In this document: positions 56,701-64,000 of the stretch, one piece after another
How the letters are laid out: every line of letters starts with the position of its first letter
How positions within the stretch are numbered: position 1 is the stretch's first letter
Origin: Begonia masoniana
Lineage: Eukaryota; Streptophyta; Magnoliopsida; Cucurbitales; Begoniaceae
DNA: 64,000 nucleotides
Direction: 5' to 3'
NCBI GenBank assembly: GCA_022432975.1
Contig: CM039512.1
Span: 44,716,952-44,780,951 of the forward strand
Translations under genes and position numbers: made by a program
Notes under the pieces: generated by a model
What the model was told of the DNA's origin: nothing
Seen by the model: only the letters and a program-made list of their open reading frames with translations
Databases searched by the model: none

Positions 56701-56850
56701 TAGAGTGACGAGATCATCAAAAGATAAACCTTTAGAAGAAAATAATGTTAGCATTTCATCTACTGTAAAACCCATGTCCACCATGTTGGGACTAACATTT
56801 GAAGCTGATGACACAACCCCATCTCTCTTGCCAGGGCCACCGATATGTTT
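56701..56850 (-). pseudogene. Class III peroxidase exon fragment
   Basis: The minus strand reads GGPGKRDGVVSSASNVSPNM, then VDMGFTVDEMLTLFSSKGLS, then FDDLVTL. In plant secretory peroxidases this is the stretch (G-R-R-D-G ... SASN..PN ... F..KGL...D.V.L) directly before the proximal-His motif SGAHTIG. Here the similarity ends at DDLVTL and unrelated residues follow, so the proximal His is missing. About 45 residues are kept in one open frame within 56608-56855. It is a fragment without heme ligands and cannot be an enzyme. Confidence 0.75.
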
Positions 56851-56901
56851 CCACTCTTAAAAGAGTATTTCAAATGAAGGAAATTTAAATCATTATGTTA
56901 A

Positions 56902-59543
56902 TATAACACTCGAGATTTTCAGAGTTTTGGTTTTTAATTATATGCTTGGAATTAGAGAAGTGGAGAAATTTAAGGTCGTTTTACGAGCAGGAAGTTTTGT
57001 TAGAACTCTAGGAATTTATTAGGATATTTGGTGGAAAAAGAAAAGATCAAGAATTTAAGCGGAATTCTGAATCGAAACCCGAGCGTAATCTCTCTCCCCC
57101 TCCCTCCCTCTCTCCCTCGCTCCCTCGTGACCACTTCCCCCCTCTATTTTATTTTCTTTTCTTTCCCCTCCCCCTCTTTCTTTCTTTCTCCTTCTCTTCT
57201 CCTCTCCTCTCTGCTTTTTCTCTTCCAGACGACGAACGGCGCCTCCTCTCCAAGCCAACAATCAATGACTCCTCCTCTCCTCTGATTTCTCCATTAAAGG
57301 TAACCCCCTACGTTAATTAATGAGTTTATGTTAGTTATACGTTAGTTTCGTTGATGTTTTAGGGTTAGGTTTTGGAGAAAACTCGTCGATTTTAGGCGAA
57401 TTCATGTTAGGATTTTATTTAAGGGTTTGAGTGGATAAACTAAGGAAAAATTAGACTCGTTCAATGGAAAAACAGAAAATTCGATCGGAAGTTGGCGTTA
57501 TTTTGGGGCACCCACAAAATTTCTATTTTATTATCGTTCCTGGCATGTTTTTCAAAAATTAACGATTCTATGATAAACTAGAGAGGATGAGGTTTTCGGA
57601 ACATATTGAATCGTCAAAAACGGATGTCGTTTGGGAGAAAAATTTGAGTACGAAAGTATGCATAAAAGGCGATGAATTGCCTGAAAGAATTATTAACTAG
57701 GTTTGAGTTATTTGAATGGAGATTGGAGCATGTTCGTTTAGTCTAATGGTTAACGCCTATGTATTTTGGATAATGATTTGATTATGTGCATTATAGGTTC
57801 GAGACTCGCCGAGGAAAAATACATTCAAGGCTCACAAACATTACGAACCTCAAGTAAGTTCGTATGTAGGTGTTTGTCCTTAAGGCCCTACATCACAGAG
57901 GTACTAGGACTTGTATGTTCTCGGGTGGTCGACGGGTAGATAGATCGTAGAATACGTTTTAAGTTAAGTATGTTTGGTGTATGTAATGTCTTGATGATCT
58001 GTCATTTATTTCTGCTTTGAGGACTTGTCTACTGTATATGTTATGTTATGAATAATGTATGTCCATACACCATGTTTTTTATAAAGGTCATGCAAAATAT
58101 TTTATGCACGTGATTTGAAGTAAGAAAGATAAAATATGTAAATGTAAAGTACGGTTAAGTGTGGGACGGGTGCTGGCATATGTTTTGTCCTTCTCTGGGA
58201 CTATGTAAAACGTCCTCGCCACGGACAAACATGTGTTTTTATCTCTCCTCGAGCATGTATTTTGTCCCTCCTTGGGATACGGCAAAAGTACTAATCATGT
58301 TAACCCAACGTCAAGTACGTAATGTAATGTTTCTCATTCCCTATAAGCCCCACTTATTCCACATGTCCACTTAAATGTAATGTAAAATAATGTTCATGTA
58401 TTTCAAACGTTCATGCATAGCACGCGCATTTTTTGTATTTATGATCTTATTGAGGTTTAGGCTCATTCGTTGAACTCCATGATGTAGGTACGGATCGTGC
58501 GGATGAGGACTCAGAGCCTCAGGCTGACGTGTAGGTGGGTTGTGAACGAGCTTGCGGGGTTGGTTGCGGCAGTCAGGCGCATTTTTTACCCGTGGGTGAC
58601 GTATCGAGGTTTACGTTAAGTTTGTATAGTTTTTGGGATTTAGTTGATGTATAGGTTTTGTGTTGATGTTTTAAAACTTTTGTTTGATAGTAGCCTTTTT
58701 TTGAAAACATACTAAACTGTTTGGGCTTTTAGGTTTAAACATGGATTTGTTCAGTTTTTAGATTGATCCATGCAGTTTGATTTCTCAAATTTTCACCACA
58801 TTTTCTAACACGTTTAAAATTACGTTTTGAGTCGGGTTTTTGGGGGGTGAAGTATTTTGTGTTTAAAGAGGTTGGGAAAGGTTTTAGGTAAATTTAATGT
58901 TGCTTTTAGGGGGTAGAAATGGAGAAAAAATGGGTAAGTGTGGAAAAAGGTGAGGTGGTGCGCTGGAGGCGCCGGGCTGTGCGCGCAGCAGATCGATCAC
59001 GCTCGGGGGCCGATCGATCGGCATTTTGGCTGAAAAAACAGAGAGTTTGCCGATCGATCGGCTGTGGCACATGCCTGGCGCCAGGGGGGGGGGGGGGGCT
59101 GCCCAGCGAGCGTGTCACCCAGCTCTGCGCGCACCAGGGTGGGCGTCGCGCACGTTGCGTGCGCGCAGAAGGTGTGCCGCGCACGACGGCAGAGAACCGC
59201 ACGCCATGCACGTGCGGTGGCTGTGAGACGCTCACGCCCAATGCGCGCGCGCCACATGCTATGTGCACTAAACTTATTTTTTTTCAAGTTTTTGATTTTT
59301 TTTACGTTTCAACCTGACGTTTTGCGATACATTTAGAACGTATTTTCTGAACGTTTTCCCTCGTATTTCAACGATTTAAACGACCCAAAAACCGAGTCAA
59401 TGTTTTACCGAAAACGACTCTAGGCATCAATTTAGAGTTTTTTTTTAAAAAAAGAAAGTCGAAAATTTTCACGTTCAAAATGTCAAAGTCAAAGTCAACG
59501 TTAGGTCACGTCCCGTGCCGGCCCGGCAGGTCTTGGTCGCACA
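56902..59543 (+). repeat. Solo gypsy LTR within the MULE-like element
   Basis: 2642 bp from TATAACACTCGAGATTTTC (TG decayed to TA) to GTCTTGGTCGCACA; flanks GTTAA and ATTAA (4 of 5 match). It has the shared LTR blocks: donor AAG/GTAACC at 57299, acceptor TTATAG at 57795, donor CAA/GTAAGT at 57853 (58-nt mini-exon), GGGACGGGTGCTGGC near 58165, CTATAAGCCCCACTTA near 58335, micro-ORF at 58441. The distal part (58960-59270) is strongly GC-rich. Confidence 0.78.
58441..58534 (+). pseudogene. LTR leader micro-ORF, frameshifted copy
   Basis: Starts MILLRFRLI; one extra nucleotide after the RLI codons (about 58469) breaks the frame. The tail then reads VELHDVGTDRADEDSEPQ and ADV-stop in the next frame. 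Length is 93+1 nt, so removing one base gives the 31-codon form. Confidence 0.4.
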
Positions 59544-59918
59544 ATTAATTCTAGAATGAGATGAAAAATGCTATAGATATACATACATATGTCATTATAT
59601 AATATATGAGAAAATAAGAAGTCAAATTCACTAATCTCAAATTTTAGCCCACAAAGTAACTAATCTCCTTAGACCTCTCGAATTCTTTCAAACAGACAGA
59701 TCCCTTGCATATTGCTACTTTTATTATCAATATTGTTGCATGTCCTAAGATAGATATCTACATGTATACCGCAAGTACATCCAGAGCACTTGTGCTACGT
59801 CTAGTGAAGGGCTGTACGAAGGACTTGACTGACTCTCAAACAATATTGCAGGCATAGATAACATGGATCCGAGACTATTTTCATTTATACTATTACTTTG
59901 TAGGCTATAAATTTGACG

Positions 59919-60213
59919 AAAAGATTAAAAAGGTCAATGCCGATAACATAATCAAAGTACGGAGTTTGGTTTGCCAGTTTTTTTAGTAGAGGGGGCTACC
60001 AAAAATTATGGGTATAGTATAGGGTTAAATCGATAGTTTTCTAAATTTGAATTTGAAGCTCCCATGTGCACTTAACGTGGGTGTTGACAGAAAGATTAAA
60101 AAGGTCAATGTTGATAACAGAATCATAGTACGATGTTTAGTTTGCCGGTTGTTTTAGTAGAGGGGGTTACTTGAAATTACGGGTATAATACAGGTTAAAA
60201 TCAATAGTTTGCC
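59919..60213 (-). repeat. Right terminal inverted repeat
   Basis: Inner subunit about 59919-60045, outer 60046-60213; reverse-complementary to the left TIR. Confidence 0.8.
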
Positions 60214-60760
60214 TTATATTTAGTAGTGCATACGTATTTTTTTAAAACTTATTTTGAGACTTGTTTTCATTTTTTTATGACATATTTTTCCTTTACGACA
60301 TGTCGATTTGTGCTATATGTAGGATTTTTACTGTCATATTTTATTTGAGCATGCTTTTTTATTATTTTGTTGATCACCTCGGTCGTGTGAACTGAGTTTG
60401 ATAAACCTAGTGGGAGTCCTTATTTCGATATGCACATTTGACCGTTGGAGGATATGCTTGTCCTCTATGAGAAATAGTAATGAGAGAGATAATGATATTG
60501 TGTCCTTTGGTGTGAATCCTAAATCTTATCAGGTTATATTATTATTGTGATAATCGAGTGTCATCTTTCCCCTCGTGGCTTGGGCATTGTGTACTCAAAA
60601 TCCGCTCATAACTCCCTTTTCGCTAAGGTTTTATTTTCTTACATTAATGACCTATTTTTATTGCATACCACAATATAATGGGTTATTTATTATGTTACCC
60701 AGCTAAAGTTTTTATCCTTAGTTTTTAGTATATGATTTTGATGATAACATGCTCACTTAC
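60214..60760. repeat. Direct repeat flanking MULE-like element, right copy
   Basis: See 54851-55385. Its last part (ttttgatgataacatgctca, cttacgttttcta) is locally repeated once more just beyond 60760. Confidence 0.85.
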
Positions 60761-61849
60761 GTTTTCTATATGATTTTGATGATAACATGCTCACTTACGT
60801 TTTCTTTATAAAATTTTATATGTACAACATTTGAATTCCAACTGAAATTTAATCGGCTCACTCTAACGATATCCTCTTTTCAAGTCATAGACAAAGAGAC
60901 TATCTGAAAGCCGACATGGAATTGGACTCAACATTCATTTTTATTCTAGTTATTTCTATATCTTTGAGAGTACTCTTATTGGTGAGACTCTTAGTTGATA
61001 TTTTAATTATTTCTTAGAACTTCATGATATCATATATTACAGTATTTAATTTCTCGCATAGTATTTTATTCTTTTAATATATATAACTTCACTATTTAGA
61101 TGCCACAGTTGAACCTTTTTTTACCCCAACGTTTTAGCCTCAACTTTTAGCGTGTTCTATTAATCTTCTACTACAAATTTATTTTTAAAATCATCGAGGC
61201 TCGGACGGTTCAACTTTTCTATATCAGATCGTTCCTCGTTCTGTGGCGTGCCCCTTTCAAAATGTGACAATATCTATTTACTACGTAATGCATGAAGATA
61301 AACATGAGAAAAATTTGTATAAGTACAATAAAAATTGACATGTTGGGAAATACACTCCATAGAATTATCTGAAACATTATGGACAATATTATCTCATAAT
61401 AGTCACGCTTAAGGTTTAACTAACGCAATTAAACTTATTTATCATGTGATTAATCCTTAATGACAATTAATCTCCCTTCTAGGTTTAGTTTTTAAATGAT
61501 CTTAGGTTGTAATTAGAGACAATAATTACCATCAATTAAATTGAAGAAGTTTTCAATCTCTGATTATATTGAAAATGCCCATTTTACACCCAACACTAAA
61601 GAATCAAGTATAGATACAGAGAAACTTAAAGACTTGAAAGGGACCTTGGAAATGGAGGTTAAGATATATTATTTTATTCTTGACTCCCTCACGTGCCCTT
61701 CCCTCTTTGTTAGTCAATTTTGATGGCTATTCTAAGGCCTGACGTACCCATATTCTTCCCCTTGCGTCTTGTCATAGCCGCGATTAGACTCACTCTGACT
61801 ATTCCATCGTGTTTCTGTTATGTCTTAGAATAAAGAAAAAATAATGCAA
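60761..61849. other. AT-rich intergenic DNA
   Basis: No gene or repeat recognised. The 60-codon frame at 61541-61723 has no recognisable motif. Confidence 0.4.
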
Positions 61850-62097
61850 TCTCTTAGACACAGGTTATGAACTATTAGGTCTTGATAATATATTAACAAC
61901 TTTTATGAAGTCAATTAGAAATGGTACAATAATTGGAAAAAAAAAAAATACGATGTGAGATATTAGATTTACGTGAAAAAATTATTTCAAGAAAAAAAAT
62001 CACGAACATATGATAATATAACTATAAATATCGAAATACAATTGCGAGTTTTACGACTTTCGATTACATTAATTTATAAATAAAATAAAATCTTAGG
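61850..62097 (-). repeat. Diverged copia LTR fragment (F-like)
   Basis: Matches in order with the copia F LTR: TTACGTGAAA, aaaatcacgaacatatga, aatatcgaaatacaat, gagttttacgact, then aaaataaaatctta. It is interrupted on the right by the LTR at 62103. Confidence 0.5.
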
Positions 62098-62654
62098 AAG
62101 ATTGTGACGACCCCTGACCCGATCGTGGTCCGAGGAGCCATCACTCCGGGACATTCAAAACGGGGACTATTTTTTTTTTTTTAATAAACAAAGCAAACCG
62201 AATCTTTTAAAACAAACAAACCCTTAAAACTTTACAGAAAGAGAAAGTTTTCTCTAGATTTGAAAACTGGGAGTTAATTTAAAACTGGATTACAGGGGTA
62301 ATTGACAGAAGGAAACTAGGAAAACAGTAAACAGAAATGGACGGCTGAAATAAAGAAGCAGAATAAAATAGGATAACAGAACTGGAAGTGATGCCAGAAG
62401 AAAGACTACAGTGAATACCGGAATCGGGTGATCTATAGCAGAAGGAGTAAATAAAACGGGGCAGAATAAATAGGCAGATGACGTCAGGCGGAAGATGTGA
62501 ATAAACTGGGCAGGAATGAACTATTCACCGGTAGAAGTGAACTACAGACAGAAATGAATTGTTCACCGGTGGAGGTGAACTACAGGCAGAAGTGAACTTT
62601 AAAGGCAGCGATGGATGAAATCGGAAGATGTGAGATGAATGACGTCAGGCGGTA

Positions 62655-62935
62655 GATGTAAATGAACCGGAGTGGTGGATGTGAATCCTAAGGCAGTGGT
62701 GGATGTGATTTTAAGGGCAGCGGTGGATGTGATTTTAAACGGGCAGCGGTAGAAGTGATTTTGAAAGCAGCGGGGGATGTGATTTTAAACGGGCAGTGGT
62801 AGAAGTGATTTTGAAAGCAACGGGGGATGTGATTTTTAAACGGGCAGCGGTAGAAGTGATTTTAAAAGCAGAGGTGGATGTGATTTTAAACGGGCAGCGG
62901 TAGAAGTGATTTTCAAAGCAGCGGTGGATGTGAAG
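62655..62935. repeat. ~50-bp tandem repeats in element I LTR
   Basis: About five units of ggtggatgtgattttaaacg followed by ggcagcggtagaagtgattt. On the LTR sense strand it amplifies the CATCCACCGCTG and CTACCGCTGCCCG motifs seen once or twice in element E. Confidence 0.85.
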
Positions 62936-63403
62936 GAAGATGTAGTTTTGAAGACAAAATTTGACAACTTTTAACAGGAAGACATACGAACAGGGAGCAT
63001 AAAAACAGATGGCATAAAAGTTTCAAATTCTAAAAAAAACGATTCAGAACATGATTTTCGGATATAACAGAAAACATGACAGGAGTTTAAGAAATCAAAC
63101 TGCATAGATAACTCTAAAACCAGAGACCATCCATGCACAGACCAATAGAGAGAACTCAAGACAGTTCCAGAATATTTCAAAATATATAAATACAACTGTC
63201 AAATACAGAGGTTTTAAACATCAATACATATACCATACATCGTTTTAAAATCTCAAAAGCAGTACAGAACTTGGCATGTATTTCCAGAATTCACCATAAC
63301 AGAAGTTTTTAAAACATAACACAAAACTTTAGAACCTCATTCTCTCTGGTCAGGAATATGTCTAGCTACCACAACTAACCCCGAAGCTCGTACCACCGGC
63401 CTC

Positions 63404-63496
63404 CTATTCGTCGGTCTGAGGTACAAAGTCCTCATCCACGGGATCCCTACCTACATCAGAGAGTTCAACTATGAGTCTAAAGCTCAGTAAAAACAT
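63404..63496 (-). CDS. Conserved LTR leader micro-ORF (element I), 30 aa
   Basis: MFLLSFRLIVELSDVG, then DEDFVPQTDE-stop; 31 codons, close to the element E and A copies. Confidence 0.42.
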   Translation of the reverse strand: MFLLSFRLIVELSDVGRDPVDEDFVPQTDE

Positions 63497-64000
63497 ATAA
63501 AAAAATGCAGTGATGCATATACTATGCATGAACTTTCAGAATACGGTGACAGTACAGTACATTACGTTTCACTGGCAGAGGGGTATAAGTGGGGCTTATA
63601 GGAGAACAGGCGTGACAGAAGTGCACTATCAGGCACTAGCAGAGAAACGGTATAGAAATACAGAACAGAACACTAGTCTTCGTCCCACACTTAACCAATA
63701 CATTACATTTAGATTTTTATCTTTCTTAACTTCAAACCGTGTACAGAAAACATTTTTGCTTGAACTTTCGGGAAAATCATGTATGCATGGACATTTACAG
63801 TGCTTAAAATTAAAACAGCAGACAACAGAAATAACACAACAGAACCTAAAAAGAAAAACAGACGACTCAAAATATAACTCCAACTTATCTACCCAAAACC
63901 TCCCAACAGAAGTAAAATCCTAGAGTCTCCGTGATGTAGGGCCTTAAGGGCCAACCTACGGGCATGAACTTACCTGTTTGCTGTAGAGGGTGAAGTCCTA

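Larger units (their letters stand above)
55386..60213. mobile_element. Long-TIR MULE-like element carrying a gene fragment
   Basis: Inverted terminal repeats of about 360 bp (55386-55745) and 295 bp (59919-60213). Each is made of two ~150-180 bp subunits that share acccgtaatttcaggta, ctctactaaaaaaactgg, gtactatgattctgttatc, gacctttttaatctttctg, and cacccacg(c/t)taagtgcac. No transposase is recognised inside. The interior holds a peroxidase-like fragment (56701-56850) and a later solo LTR (56902-59543), so the original element was about 2.2 kb. Long subrepeated TIRs plus a captured host exon suggest a Pack-MULE; no 9-bp target duplication was found. Confidence 0.6.
62103..64000 (-). repeat. 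Gypsy LTR, element I (runs off window)
   Basis: The minus-strand end of the LTR is CGGGTCAGGGGTCGTCACA at 62103. Reading rightwards it shows TGACGTCAGGCGG motifs (62477, 62640), a ~50-bp tandem array, the micro-ORF (63404-63496), CTATAAGCCCCACTTA (rc near 63590), the GGGACGAAGACTAG block (rc near 63680) and the GTAAGTTCATGCCCGTAGG block (rc 63975-63955). The LTR start is beyond 64000. Left flank is AAGAT (62098-62102). Confidence 0.82.

Noticed and set aside
56608..56855. Expressed peroxidase gene
   Set aside because: Only about 45 residues are recognisable, with neither distal nor proximal His motif, inside a transposon-like structure.
57028..57285. ORF of 85 codons and antisense ORF
   Set aside because: CT-rich (Pro/Ser/Leu-rich) tract upstream of the first splice-like donor of a solo LTR; composition effect.
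58906..59336. Overlapping ORFs up to 132 codons on both strands
   Set aside because: Open because of the GC-rich low-complexity block; no homology and inside an LTR.
54851..60760. LTR retrotransposon with ~540-bp LTRs
   Set aside because: The direct repeats lack TG...CA ends, primer site and polypurine tract, and the interior is bounded by long inverted repeats.

Overview
This is plant nuclear DNA from a gene-poor, retrotransposon-rich region. I see no intact host gene. Almost everything that can be identified is LTR retrotransposon sequence: Ty3/gypsy elements of the Del/Tekay type (gag, aspartic protease, RT, RNase H, integrase and a chromodomain-like tail, with 2.1-2.6 kb LTRs and an initiator-Met tRNA primer site), Ty1/copia relics, and two TRIMs. 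One TRIM is Cassandra-like and carries 5S rRNA sequence in its LTRs. There is also a hAT relic and a long-TIR MULE-like element holding a class III peroxidase fragment. Two 100-N gaps (1360-1459 and 34457-34556) mark assembly breaks.

Layout. 1-5.8 kb: copia gag-protease relic (+), truncated Cassandra-like TRIM (-), second copia relic (-). 5.8-10.5 kb: two long LTRs joined tail to tail (element A +, element C -), with a 1 kb minisatellite inside the C LTR. 10.5-26.8 kb: body of gypsy element C (-), split by a solo LTR (TSD ATATG), which is itself split by the young gypsy element B (14085-23707, TSD TACAT). 26.8-34.5 kb: gypsy element D (+), inserted in the gag of C and lost into the second gap. 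35.1-36.2 kb: A-like LTR 3' fragment. 36.8-37.6 kb: complete Cassandra-like TRIM (TSD ATATT). 38.5-39.1 kb: hAT relic. 39.5-54.3 kb: a four-level nest in which TRIM G (TSD TATGT) contains copia F (CTCAC/CTTAC), which contains gypsy E (CGTTA), which contains a solo LTR (TGAGG). 54.8-60.8 kb: the MULE-like element between ~540 bp direct repeats, holding another solo LTR. 62.1-64.0 kb: a minus-strand gypsy LTR that runs off the window.

The gypsy elements are related but distinct families, and comparing their LTRs shows shared structure that the standard LTR model does not explain. Each long LTR carries: (i) a 25-32 codon ORF beginning near M-F-L-L-S and ending in an acidic tail and a stop, with length differences almost always in multiples of three; (ii) a series of splice-like sites that outline a 43-58 nt mini-exon, followed in the three elements with bodies by a ~60 nt mini-intron ending just before gag; (iii) in most families, repeated TGACGTCA sites, in one copy spaced exactly 21 bp apart. 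All coding regions except the copia F gag-protease ORF carry stops or frameshifts. Element B is the youngest: its LTRs differ at roughly a dozen sites by eye, and it has only one stop and one frameshift.
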